Below, piece by piece: positions 51,841-62,626 of a stretch of DNA of 64,000 nt. Made by a program: the position numbers and the translations under genes. The number at the start of each line of letters is the position of its first letter. The stretch's first letter is position 1. The notes below the pieces were generated by a model that was not told the origin of the DNA, searched no databases, and saw only the letters and a list, made by a program, of their open reading frames with translations. The DNA is from Lachnospiraceae bacterium (GTDB lineage: Bacteria; Bacillota; Clostridia; Lachnospirales; Lachnospiraceae), in NCBI GenBank assembly GCA_021442455.1, contig JABUSY010000021.1:80630-144629 (forward strand), given 5' to 3'.

Positions 51841-52431
51841 ATGGGGAAAATAATAGTAGAAACAGGTAAAATTGAAGGTTTAAAGGTGATTACTCCAACA
51901 GTTTTTGAAGATAGACGTGGTTATTTTATGGAGACCTATAATTATAATGATTATAAAGAAGCAGGTATTGATATGGCTTTTGTACAGGATAATCAATCAG
52001 CTTCGAAAAAAGGTGTGTTGCGCGGACTGCATTTTCAGATCAATTATCCTCAGGATAAGTTGGTGCGAGTTATTAACGGAGAAGTGTTTGATGTAGCAGT
52101 TGATCTGCGTAAGGGATCGATTACTTATGGGAAATGGTAGGGAGTGATTCTTTCTGCTGAGAATAAAAAGCAGTTTTTTATTCCAAAAAATTTTGCACAT
52201 GGCTTTCTTGTTTTGTCTGACTATGCAGAGTTGTTATACAAATGTACGAGTTTTTATCATTCAAATGATGAAGGGGGAATCGCCTGGAATGATCCTGAAA
52301 TCAGTATTGAATGGCCCATTCCTGAAGGTATATCCGAAAAAGAATTGATTATTTCTGAGAAGGATCAAAAATGGACAGGCGTTAAAAGTTTATATAAACA
52401 GCGGAGGAATGATTTTGTTAGCTTATATTGA
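51841..52431 (+). pseudogene. rfbC: dTDP-4-dehydrorhamnose 3,5-epimerase interrupted by a single in-frame TAG (52138-52140)
   Basis: 'TPTVFEDRRGYFMETYN', 'KGVLRGLHFQINYPQDKLVRVINGEVFDVAVDLRKGSITYGKW*GVILSAENKKQFFIPKNFAHGFLVLSDYAELLYKCTSFYHSNDEGGIAWNDPEI'. Frame continues through the TAG to TGA. Confidence 0.9.
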
Positions 52432-53191
52432 GAATTTTATAAAGTACAAGTCTTTGCTGAATGAATTAATTATACGTGATATTAAAACGAGATACAGACG
52501 TTCAGTTATGGGGGTATTGTGGTCTCTTCTGAATCCTTTATGTCAGATGATTGTACTCAGTATTATGTTCTCCAATATTTTTAAGTCGGATATTGAAAAT
52601 TTCCCTTTATATATTTTAAGTGGACAGGTAATATTTAATTTTTTTTCAGAATCAACAAATAATGCAATGAGCGCTATCATTGATAACACTTCCTTAATTA
52701 AAAAGACATATATACCAAAGTATTTATTTGTGTTATCAAGAATTATGTCAAGTGCAGTCAATCTTTTAGCTTCTTTTGCTGCGCTGATTGTGGTTATGTT
52801 GTTAACGAGGACGGAATTCCATATTGCAGTTTTGTTGTCATTTCTTCCAATGCTGCTGATTGTTTTGTTTACTATTGGCGTAGGATTAATACTAGCAGCG
52901 TATGTGGTTAAGTTTCGTGATATTGCTCATTTATATGGAATATTAGTTACAACGATATTATATCTGACGCCAATTATTTATCCAATGTCAATGATTTCTG
53001 GTATTGTAAAAAAAATTGTATGGTTGAATCCACTTACTAATATTGTAATTATGTTCAGAAATTTAGCATTGAACGGAATTTTACCAGGAGTGTTTTCAAT
53101 TTTGCTTGCATGTATGGAATGTATAGTTGTTATTTTCGTAGGATTATATGTTTTTTATAAAAAACAGGATTCTTTTATATTGAATTTGTAA
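52409..53191 (+). CDS. ABC-2 polysaccharide exporter permease (Wzm-like)
   Basis: 'LLNELIIRDIKTRYRRSVMGVLWSLLNPLCQMIVLSIMFSNIF', 'YVVKFRDIAHLYGILVTTILYLTPIIYPMSMI'. Overlaps the 3' end of rfbC. Confidence 0.9.
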   Translation: MILLAYIENFIKYKSLLNELIIRDIKTRYRRSVMGVLWSLLNPLCQMIVLSIMFSNIFKSDIENFPLYILSGQVIFNFFSESTNNAMSAIIDNTSLIKKTYIPKYLFVLSRIMSSAVNLLASFAALIVVMLLTRTEFHIAVLLSFLPMLLIVLFTIGVGLILAAYVVKFRDIAHLYGILVTTILYLTPIIYPMSMISGIVKKIVWLNPLTNIVIMFRNLALNGILPGVFSILLACMECIVVIFVGLYVFYKKQDSFILNL

Positions 53192-53200
53192 AGGAAAACT

Positions 53201-53932
53201 ATGAGTGAATTAATGATTGAAATAAAGGAAGTCTCCATTCGATTTAAGCTGGAAAAAGAAGGCGTCAACAGTATAAAAGAATATATTTTATTCAAAATGA
53301 AAAGAAAGGTCAAATATGATGAATTGTGGGCATTGAAAAATGTGAGCTTTCAGATAAAACAGGGAGATTCTGTTGGATTATTGGGTTTCAATGGCAGTGG
53401 AAAAAGTACATTGTTAAAGGTAATTGCAGGTGTTTTAAAACCAACTAAAGGTGAAGTGAAAATTTATGGTACAATTGCTCCTTTAATTGAATTAGGCGCT
53501 GGATTTGATTTTGATTTAACGGGACGAGAAAATGTTTTTTTAAATGGTTCCATCTTAGGATATTCAAGAAAACAAATGATGAAGTATTATGATGATATAG
53601 TGGAATTTTCAGAACTCTCTGAATTTATGGATATACCAGTTAAAAATTATTCTTCTGGCATGTTGTCAAGATTGGCGTTTTCGATAGCGACCATTGGAAA
53701 GCCGGATATATTGATTATAGATGAGGTTTTATCAGTAGGAGATTTTCGATTTCAGCAGAAGTGTGAATGGAGAATCCAGAATATGATAAGTGATAAAACT
53801 ACTGTTCTTTTTGTATCTCATAGTATAGAACAAGTCAAAACTATATGCAAGCGTGCTGTTTGGTTGGAACAAGGTCAGGTGAAAATGATTGGAACTTCTG
53901 AGAAAATTGGAAATTTATATGAAGGCTCATGA
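53201..53932 (+). CDS. Polysaccharide ABC transporter ATPase (Wzt-like, no C-terminal glycan-binding domain)
   Basis: 'ALKNVSFQIKQGDSVGLLGFNGSGKSTLLKVIAGVLKPTKGEVKIYGTIAPLIELGAGFDFDLTGRENVFLNG', 'YSSGMLSRLAFSIATI', 'ILIIDEVLSVGD'; 243 aa. Confidence 0.92.
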   Translation: MSELMIEIKEVSIRFKLEKEGVNSIKEYILFKMKRKVKYDELWALKNVSFQIKQGDSVGLLGFNGSGKSTLLKVIAGVLKPTKGEVKIYGTIAPLIELGAGFDFDLTGRENVFLNGSILGYSRKQMMKYYDDIVEFSELSEFMDIPVKNYSSGMLSRLAFSIATIGKPDILIIDEVLSVGDFRFQQKCEWRIQNMISDKTTVLFVSHSIEQVKTICKRAVWLEQGQVKMIGTSEKIGNLYEGS

Positions 53933-53945
53933 GCAAAAGATAATA

Positions 53946-54554
53946 ATGAAAAAAATATTTAAATATATAATTATCGTAGTTATAATATTGGGGTTTTCCT
54001 TTTTATATGCTCATATTAATAAAGAAGTACCTATATTTGATAAGACAGTTGATAGTGCCACTTATGGAAATATGGGAGAAATGACAACAGGGTTGTGTGT
54101 ACAGCAGAAATTTTTATGCAGCCAGAATGTTCTGAATGGCATCAGTATTAAATGTGTGACATACGGTCATCAACTGACATCTGTGTACAACTATCAGATT
54201 CTTGATGGGAAGACAGGGAAAATATTACGTGAAGGTATATTGAATGCTAAAGAAGTAAAAAACAACCAGTATTTTACGATTTGGTTTGATCAAATAACAG
54301 ATTGTAAGAATAGAGAATTATTGTTTACCTTGGAATCAAAAGATGCCAGTTTTGGTAATGCGCTTACTGTATATAATATACCGAAAGGAAATGAGCAGGC
54401 AGAGCTTCGCTTGAATTCAGATGATTTTTCAGAAAACACACTTGCAATTAGGACAATAAGCACAGACTTTGATTGGGAAACTTTTGTGGGAGTGTCTTTT
54501 TATCTCCTGTATTTGTACATATTTATTCAGGTATTGTTTAAATTTTTTAGTTAA
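53946..54554 (+). CDS. Membrane-anchored protein of unknown function (N- and C-terminal TM, extracytoplasmic beta-rich middle)
   Basis: N-terminal 'MKKIFKYIIIVVIILGFSFLYAHI' and C-terminal 'VGVSFYLLYLYIFIQVLFKFFS'; preserved frame between wzt and a GT gene. Confidence 0.6.
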   Translation: MKKIFKYIIIVVIILGFSFLYAHINKEVPIFDKTVDSATYGNMGEMTTGLCVQQKFLCSQNVLNGISIKCVTYGHQLTSVYNYQILDGKTGKILREGILNAKEVKNNQYFTIWFDQITDCKNRELLFTLESKDASFGNALTVYNIPKGNEQAELRLNSDDFSENTLAIRTISTDFDWETFVGVSFYLLYLYIFIQVLFKFFS

Positions 54555-54571
54555 GAGATGGTAGCTGTTTT

Positions 54572-57004
54572 ATGAAAGAAAATAAATGTGAAGTGAAAAC
54601 AGAACGTTTTAATCTAGAAAATCATAAATTGTATATTCTTCAAGGAGTGGTCCCAAAAGGATATGAAGTGGAAGCAAGACTTGGAGGTGTGAGGTTACAA
54701 ATAAATACATTTGAGTGGAATAATGCCAGTGTCTTTGATACCCAAAATGATAAAAAGATTACAGTGGAGGTGCAGTTGCCAGATCTTTTGCCTAAGAAAG
54801 AAAAATTAGAGTTAAAAGTAGTGAAAAACAGAAAAAGTTTACCTTGGTTTTCAATTTCAACGAAGAAACTTTCCAAAAAAGCAGTAGAAGTTCCTTATTA
54901 TATAGAAGATGAAAATGTAAATTTTGAACAAAAAACTTGCAATATCAAAGGATGGGCGGTAGATACATCAAAAGTGAAAATCTTGTTGATCGATCAAAAG
55001 GGTGTTTCAATACGCTTTAAATTTCACAGAATGAGACGGCCAGATGTTGTAAGCGTATATAATGAATATTCTGTTTCTCCAGCATGTGGATTTTATATTG
55101 AGATTGATCATGTGAGTGGGAAAAAATATACTCTTATTTTTCAGTCTAAAACCCGACGGAGTGAATATCAAGTAATATTAAGCAGACGAGGAATATTAAT
55201 TAAAAAAATTTGGAAATATTATAGGAGAGGTAGTTATTATCTAAAAACACATGGTATTTGTGCTGTTTTTCATAAGATATTAAAAAATGTTAAAGCTAAG
55301 CGAAAAGGAATTTTGCAGTATCAGAAATGGCTTTCCAAACATTTGCCAGATCGAGCGGAATTGAATAAGCAGAAAAATGAAAGATTTTCCTACATGCCAA
55401 AATTTAGCGTGGTTGTTCCGTTGTATAAGACACCAAAAGTCTTCCTGAAAGAGTTGATTAGATCTATGCACAATCAGACTTATAGTAATTGGGAGTTGTG
55501 TTTATCTGACGGAAGCGGTAGTCAGTCTCCGCTGAAGGGGTTTTTGGAAAAGATTTGCCGAAAAGAGACTCGTATTAAATATGCGCGTTCAGTGACTCCA
55601 CTGAAAATCTCAGATAACATGAATAAGGCTATTGACATTGCTACCGGAGATTTTATTGTCTTTGCAGATCATGATGATGTATTGACCAAACACGCATTAT
55701 ATGAATGCGCTCGCTTGATAAATGAACACAGAGATGCAGAAATGATCTATTCGGATGAGGACAAAATATCAATGAATGGACATAATCTTTTTCAACCACA
55801 TTTTAAACCTGATTTTAATATTGATTTATTGTGTTCAATGAATTATATATGCCATCTCTGTGTAGTAAAAAAAGAGCTGCAGCAGAAGGTAGGAAAGTTA
55901 CGTCAAGCTTTTGATGGCGCACAAGATTATGATTTTATTTTGCGATGTGTGGAAAAAACGAAATCTATTTATCATATACCCAAAATATTATATCATTGGA
56001 GAAACCATGACGATTCCACATCAAAAAATCCAAAAAGTAAGTTGTATGCGTTTGAGGCAGGACAGCGTGCTATTCAAGCGTATTATAATAGAAATCGAAT
56101 TATGGCAAAAGTTGTTAAAGGGGAATATCTAGGTTTGTACAGAACAAAGTATCTTTTAGATTCGAAACCGTTTATTTCTATTATTATCCCGAATAAAGAT
56201 CATATAGAAGATCTGAAGCGATGTATTGATTCGATAGAATTGAAGTCGGATTATGAAAATTATGAGTATATTATAGTGGAAAATCATAGCACGAAAGAAT
56301 CTACTTTTAATTTTTATAAAAAGTTGGAAAAAGAAAACGCTAAAGTAAAAGTGATTTATTATCAGGGAAATGAGAAATTTAATTATTCGGCTATCAATAA
56401 TTTCGCTATAACGTATGCAAAGGGAGAATATTTGTGGTTGCTGAATAATGATACAGAAATGATCAATAAGGATTGTATAGAAGAACTGGTTGGCTATTGT
56501 ACACGTGATGATGTGGGAGTTGTAGGTGGTAGATTGTATTATGAGAATGATACCATTCAACATGCGGGAGTGGTTATTGGATTTGGTGGAGTAGCAGGAC
56601 ACTGTTTTCTTCAGCATCCAAGAGGTTCGGTAGGTTATTGTTGCAGAATCATCAGTGCACAGGATTATAGCGCGGTAACGGCTGCTTGTATGATGGTTAA
56701 AAGAAAAGTGTTTGAGGCGGTTCACGGTTTATCAGAGGAACTGGAAGTTGCATTTAATGATATTGATTTTTGTATGAAGGTAAGGAAAAAGGGAAAATTA
56801 ATTGTATATAATCCTTATGCGGAATTGTATCATTACGAATCGCAGTCAAGAGGATTAGAAGATACATTAGAAAAACAAAAAAGATTTCGGCGGGAAATCG
56901 AAATATTTGTGAAACGCTGGTCCGATATTTTACAAAACGGTGATCCTTATTATAATCCTAATTTAACTTTGGATAGTCAAGATTTTTCATTAAAGAGATT
57001 ATAA
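54572..57004 (+). CDS. Large two-domain GT2 glycosyltransferase with N-terminal extension; paralogue of 39748-41562
   Basis: 810 aa; 'FSVVVPLYKTPKVFLKELIRSMHNQTYSNWELCLSDGSGSQ', 'FADHDDVLTKHALYE', 'YSDEDKISMNG', 'FISIIIPNKDHIEDLKRCIDSI', 'LLNNDTEMINKD'. Confidence 0.88.
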   Translation: MKENKCEVKTERFNLENHKLYILQGVVPKGYEVEARLGGVRLQINTFEWNNASVFDTQNDKKITVEVQLPDLLPKKEKLELKVVKNRKSLPWFSISTKKLSKKAVEVPYYIEDENVNFEQKTCNIKGWAVDTSKVKILLIDQKGVSIRFKFHRMRRPDVVSVYNEYSVSPACGFYIEIDHVSGKKYTLIFQSKTRRSEYQVILSRRGILIKKIWKYYRRGSYYLKTHGICAVFHKILKNVKAKRKGILQYQKWLSKHLPDRAELNKQKNERFSYMPKFSVVVPLYKTPKVFLKELIRSMHNQTYSNWELCLSDGSGSQSPLKGFLEKICRKETRIKYARSVTPLKISDNMNKAIDIATGDFIVFADHDDVLTKHALYECARLINEHRDAEMIYSDEDKISMNGHNLFQPHFKPDFNIDLLCSMNYICHLCVVKKELQQKVGKLRQAFDGAQDYDFILRCVEKTKSIYHIPKILYHWRNHDDSTSKNPKSKLYAFEAGQRAIQAYYNRNRIMAKVVKGEYLGLYRTKYLLDSKPFISIIIPNKDHIEDLKRCIDSIELKSDYENYEYIIVENHSTKESTFNFYKKLEKENAKVKVIYYQGNEKFNYSAINNFAITYAKGEYLWLLNNDTEMINKDCIEELVGYCTRDDVGVVGGRLYYENDTIQHAGVVIGFGGVAGHCFLQHPRGSVGYCCRIISAQDYSAVTAACMMVKRKVFEAVHGLSEELEVAFNDIDFCMKVRKKGKLIVYNPYAELYHYESQSRGLEDTLEKQKRFRREIEIFVKRWSDILQNGDPYYNPNLTLDSQDFSLKRL

Positions 57005-60000
57005 GAAGGGTAAGGGGGAAGTTGCTATGTGCGTATAATCTTTTACTATTTCTATTAAAAATGGATGAGCACATACTCTTGATGTAAAAAAGTATATGCA
57101 AATCTAGTATAAGAAACGAAGTTGTGTACAACTAATCTAATGATTTACTGATGATACAGAACACAAATAAGATCTAGAGATGCAGTGATTCTCTCAGTTC
57201 AGATAGATTATATGTATATGGAAAATTAGAAAGAACAAGGTGTCATATTGTCTAAATCAACATTCATTAATTATAAATTTTAATGAAGAATTAGCGTATT
57301 TATACTATGGATACGATGTTGTGATAAAGTAGCGAAATGAAATGTTTTGGCATGAGATTTTAAGTGTGAATAAGTTCATAAGAATAAAATGAACATCTTA
57401 GATCAGTGGTGATAAATAGATTTTTAAAGCTTGGAGCAAATTATGACCAAACACTGCATGCGGAGAAAGTACTAGTGGTAATCGAGAATATCAGTAGCCA
57501 TTTACAAATCAGATGAAGTAACAGTGAGTTCAATACACAACAATGTTCAACAATAATGAAAATGAAAAAAATATGTGCAGCTAGAAAAATCAGAGAAATA
57601 AGAATTACTGCATTTATGTTTTTGGGAAAACAAAGCAAGAGCATCAATATAGCTCAAAGACGATTAGATAAATGATAAAATACTGTTGCAATCAAAAATG
57701 TAATGGGAATAAAGCGATAAGTGTGGTTATGGAATTTGAACATTGCATATAGGCGATTATATAGTTAAGGTGAATAAATGAGAGTGATATTATGACGGCT
57801 TTGTAGCAGAACGATACAAATGATGAATATACATTTTTCTTATAGACGATTCACATGCTTAGTAGAAATTTGTGATTTCCAAAGAGCAGTAGCAAGTTTT
57901 TTATCCAGGTAATCAGTGCCAATATTGTTGTTAGAAAATATAATAATTTATTTTGTAACTGGAATGGAGATATCCAGCTTTAATTTATCGACGAAGATTT
58001 ATCATTTATTGAGAAGTGCATTTTCCTCTGGTGATCCATATGGCTCAGTGTATAAGATAAAAGTAGTTGTAAAAGTATTGTGATTATAAAAAGGAATCCT
58101 TTGAGGTGAATTTATCAAATTATTATTTCAAGCTAGAATTGGACTCTGACAGATGATGATTTTTAGAAAATGTGATGTTTGATGAAAATGGGAACATTGT
58201 GATGCATAATCATGTATGCAATAAAAAAATTGAAAAAAATACGGGAATATATAATATGAAAAAAGATTGCTATTACGCTTGATATAGGACATGGTTTAAC
58301 AACAAAACAAAAAATTCGAATGTCTTTTCTACATTCAAATTGATGATATCAGTTAGGTTGTGGATAACGCGTTAAAAAAAGGTATAAGGAAGGTATTGTG
58401 AAGACATATTCTGACAACTTACTTTAAAGTTATATATATTTTTATTATTCTGTGGACGCGGAATAAAGATTGAAGCATAGATTTATATATATAGATCGTT
58501 CTCTTAGAAAAATGGAATATTGAGTGTTGTTACTTTAAAAGCAAAGATATTTTGGATATATATGTTATTTAGGATAAAAGCATCCAGTCCAATGTGGGAA
58601 TGTAACGGTTACTTTGCACAGCAAGTATTTTGACTTATGATGGTGTACATTTAAAAAAATATCAAAAGCGCTGTGTTGAAAAAGCTAAAGTTTACAATTG
58701 ATTGTATTGGCAAGCATATGATGATAGGGTGCATGTACTATTCGTTGATATAGTTGGTGTAAGAATATATGAATACGGTAAAAGTTATAGAATTATATTG
58801 TGGCAATGCTTTCAGTAAAAGGCAGTGAGGTACAGATTGAGAGTTAGATTCTCTGGTTTTGTTGATGAAATTCTGTTGCAATGTCTGGAATTCTCAAGAA
58901 ATTTTAGTGAATCAGCTGGTTTTATTTGCATATATTTTCGTAAAATTTGATAGACAATGGGATGGGTATAGAAAAAAAGGATATGAATTTTATTATAAGA
59001 GTCATATAATTAATTTTAGAAACAATTCTTTCGTGGAATCCTTATTTCTGGCAAATGCTTGATTTATTAGGTGAGTCTAGTGGATGCGCTCATTTCATTA
59101 TAATATTGAAAAATGTTGTTGGTATACTCAGAATTATAAAGGGAATATTGTTCTACCAAGTAAGAAGAAGTAAGATGCTTCGCATGAATCTAATACATTA
59201 GTGTTTCATAGTTATTTGCAACTATCTGAAAAAGATACAAAGTGAATTTATGATTATGTCAGTGAGGTATGAAACTCAATATCTCTGATCGTGCCAATTA
59301 TAAGTCTACTGGAGAGAGGAAAAGTATATAGCTTCACATATTTTCCACAAAATTATGATACTATATTTTATAGTAAATCAATATAAAAGTGAGTATTTGC
59401 TTACACTATCATGCGTATCATGATATTTTACAGTATCACTGCTAGCTATCATTTTTCCATTTGAGTAAATCGTATCCATTTTTTTTATGAGGTGCTTATT
59501 GGTCAAAAAAGGTTTGGATAATCGCTTGTTTGAAAAACGGTATATGTTAAATTATTAAATCTGTTTTATATATAATGAGGATTTTGTTAAAGCTGCATAA
59601 AAATCTCTTACCTTGTCCATTTGTTAATAGATTGTCATCATCAATAAGATTGCCCCACTGGATGGGACTGAAGATAATTAATTGTTTTTTATGTTTATCA
59701 GTTTGCAAAAGATCATCGTTTTCCATGATAATATTTTGTAACTTTTGAAAAGCTAATATTCATGACATGGATTTCAAAGACAACAGTCGTTGGAACTATC
59801 GTTAAATTTCAATTTGTCATGAGTTTGTTTTAGAACATTTTTAATGTTTTCTGTAATGTATTTTTCAGTATTGTATATAGTCGATCTGTGATTGATGTTT
59901 TTTACAAATTTTTGTTGTTGAAAAGCTTTTTCATCTTTAAGGTTAAGGTGTAGTTTTTTTTCGTTCGGTTAAATCTTAAAAAACGATCAGAGTTCGTACA

Positions 60001-60660
60001 ATTTATTAAGTGATACCGTGCATAAGCAATAATTATGTTTAACTATAATTATTACTATAGTATAAAAGTTAAAGATGTTGTTTATTGTGAATACTCAAAA
60101 TTCGTAAAAAAAGGCAAAAAAATTGACTTTGAATTAACTGTGTGTTAGAGTAAAAATAACATTGAATATTTAGATTTTATATGAGAGAAAAAATATACAA
60201 TGATCGGTGCGAATGTATGATATTTTGTATTTCCGTTTTCTAAAGAAGAGGAGGTTTTGCCTGTGATTTCTAAAAAGAGAATTTAATTTTCTTATATAAA
60301 ATCGGTTTAAATAAACGAAATTAAGGACATGAAGATGAACTTTTTGCTAGTTTAGTAGTAGCTGTTAATAAAATAAATTTGTTGCTATGGGGTCTGGTTC
60401 TTCAAGTGTGTTTCCTTTAAACACTTATTCAAAGAAAGTTAATATTTGTTGTAAAAATGCTTGTATTTGCATTTTACAAATTTGCTTCGTTGAGTGTAAA
60501 ATCAATATGATTAATAACAGTTTTAGGAATTTATTTTCTTTTTTATATCTTGGTGCAACAGAATTATTATGTTTGTTGAAAAATTAGAGCGTATACATAT
60601 ATTAATATATTACAAGATATTGTGTATGATGCTTGCTCGGTACTATTACAAAAATGATTC
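57005..60660. other. 3.6 kb eroded region with no intact gene
   Basis: Only short ORFs (67 aa or less); dense stops in all frames although short protein-like stretches persist. Confidence 0.6.
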
Positions 60661-60672
60661 AAGGAGGCTATC

Positions 60673-62496
60673 ATGTGTGGCATTATAGGCTATATTGGAA
60701 TGGATCAGGCGGCCCCAATTTTATTATCTGGTTTGGAAAAACTTGAATACCGTGGCTACGACTCTGCCGGTATTGCAGTCCACAACGAAACTGGTATTCA
60801 AATAGTCAAGGCTACTGGTCGTTTAAAAGTATTATACAATCTGACCCAGGGAGGGGCTTCTATTTTAGGAAACGCTGGCATTGGTCATACTCGATGGGGT
60901 ACCCATGGAGAGTCAACGGACGTTAACGCACATCCACATTTCAATAAAGATACTTCCATTGCAGTGGTACATAATGGAATTATTGAAAATTATATAAAGC
61001 TGAAAAAACAACTGGAAGCCCATGGATATAAATTTCTTTCTCAGACAGATACTGAAGTCATCGTACAGATGTTGGATTATTATTATAACGGATATCCACT
61101 TGAGACCATTACGAAAATTATGCATTTCATAGAAGGCTCTTATGCCCTTGGGATTATTTTCAAAAATCATCCAGGTGAGATATATGCAGTCTGCAAAGAC
61201 AGCTCTTTAATCGTCGGTCAGGGAAGCAGAGGAAATTTTATTGCTTCTGATGTGCCAGCAATTCTTAAATATACTCGTGAAATTTGTTATCTTGACAATG
61301 AAGACATTGTTCGCCTTACAGACAGTGGATTAACCTTTTATCATAATGAGGAAGAACTAAAGAAAGCATTTGTCACGGTAAGAATGGATCTGAACGCTGC
61401 TGAAAAGGGTAGCTATGCGCATTTCATGTTGAAGGAAATGCAAGAACAGCCAAAAGCCATAGCGGATACAATGAATCCCAGACTTCGTGATGGTTCGATA
61501 GTGATTAAAGAATTGGGGATAAGTGATAATAAAATTCGCCAAATTCAGAAAATCTACATCGTTGCCTGTGGTTCAGCTTATCATACCGGTGTGACTGCAA
61601 AATATATTTTTGAAGGGTTGGCCCAGATTCCGCTTGAAGTGGATTTAGCGTCGGAATTCCGTTATCGCAATCCAATTTTGGATAGAAATACGCTGGTTAT
61701 TGTTGTCAGCCAGTCAGGTGAAACGGCAGATTCCCTAGCTGCTTTGCGGAAAGCCAAAGCCAACGGGGGTAGGGTCCTTGGGATAGTAAATGTTGTCGAA
61801 AGTTCTATTGCGAGAGAGGCGGATAATGTGATGTATACTTGGGCCGGGCCTGAAATCGCGGTAGCAACTACGAAGGCATATAGCGCTCAGCTGATTGCTT
61901 TGTATCTGCTAGCCTTAAAATTTTCGCAGGTAAGAGGTTTTTTGGATGCTGAAAAAATAGCTTGCATGGTTTCAAATCTGCAGCGGCTACCAGAACAGAT
62001 TTCGCTTTTGCTCAGCCATAAAAAGGACATACAAAAAATTGCTCACCGTTACCTGAAGGCTGAACATATTTTTTTTATTGGAAGAGGCATTGATTATGGT
62101 ATTGCCCTAGAAGGTTCCTTGAAATTGAAAGAGATTACTTATGTTCATTCTGAAGCATATGCAGCTGGAGAATTGAAACATGGCACGATTTCATTGATAG
62201 AAAATGGACGTTTAGTAGTGGCTGTACTGACGCAGCCATTTCTATACAGTAAAACAATCAGTAATATTGTAGAGGTAAAAAGCCGAGGAGCTTTTGTTAT
62301 GGCGGTAACAAATGTCGGAAATACTGAAGTGGAAAAAGTGGCCGATTATGTGATTTATATACCGGAAACGAATTTGTATTTTGTTAACTCACTTGCGGTG
62401 ATCCCGCTTCAGCTTTTTGGATATTATCTTTCTATTGGGAAGGGACTAGACGTGGATAAACCAAGGAATCTGGCTAAATCTGTTACTGTAGAATAA
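60673..62496 (+). CDS. glmS: Glutamine--fructose-6-phosphate aminotransferase (isomerizing)
   Basis: 'MCGIIGYIGMDQAAPILLSGLEKLEYRGYDSAGIAV', 'GIGHTRWGTHG', 'QSGETADSLAALRKAK', C-terminal 'KPRNLAKSVTVE'. Confidence 0.98.
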   Translation: MCGIIGYIGMDQAAPILLSGLEKLEYRGYDSAGIAVHNETGIQIVKATGRLKVLYNLTQGGASILGNAGIGHTRWGTHGESTDVNAHPHFNKDTSIAVVHNGIIENYIKLKKQLEAHGYKFLSQTDTEVIVQMLDYYYNGYPLETITKIMHFIEGSYALGIIFKNHPGEIYAVCKDSSLIVGQGSRGNFIASDVPAILKYTREICYLDNEDIVRLTDSGLTFYHNEEELKKAFVTVRMDLNAAEKGSYAHFMLKEMQEQPKAIADTMNPRLRDGSIVIKELGISDNKIRQIQKIYIVACGSAYHTGVTAKYIFEGLAQIPLEVDLASEFRYRNPILDRNTLVIVVSQSGETADSLAALRKAKANGGRVLGIVNVVESSIAREADNVMYTWAGPEIAVATTKAYSAQLIALYLLALKFSQVRGFLDAEKIACMVSNLQRLPEQISLLLSHKKDIQKIAHRYLKAEHIFFIGRGIDYGIALEGSLKLKEITYVHSEAYAAGELKHGTISLIENGRLVVAVLTQPFLYSKTISNIVEVKSRGAFVMAVTNVGNTEVEKVADYVIYIPETNLYFVNSLAVIPLQLFGYYLSIGKGLDVDKPRNLAKSVTVE

Positions 62497-62523
62497 GCGA
62501 TTTTACTTTCGCTATTTTAAAAA
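62493..62523 (+). terminator. Weak hairpin downstream of glmS
   Basis: AGCGA-TTTTACTT-TCGCT followed by ATTTT. Confidence 0.35.
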
Positions 62524-62626
62524 TAATTCATCGCATATTCAACACAATTGCTCGCTATAATAGTCGTGCAAGTAAGAGAGTAATTGTATTGATTGTAGGG
62601 CAAATACCACAATGAGGTAAGTTATT

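Noticed and set aside
56156-56725. 189-aa minus-strand ORF opposite the large GT2 gene
   Set aside because: Shadow ORF; low-complexity Ile/Tyr-rich antisense translation.
60500-60672. Possible glmS ribozyme upstream of glmS
   Set aside because: The conserved glmS ribozyme core (AGCGCC...-type) is not visible in the leader; only an AT-rich region and an AAGGAGG RBS.
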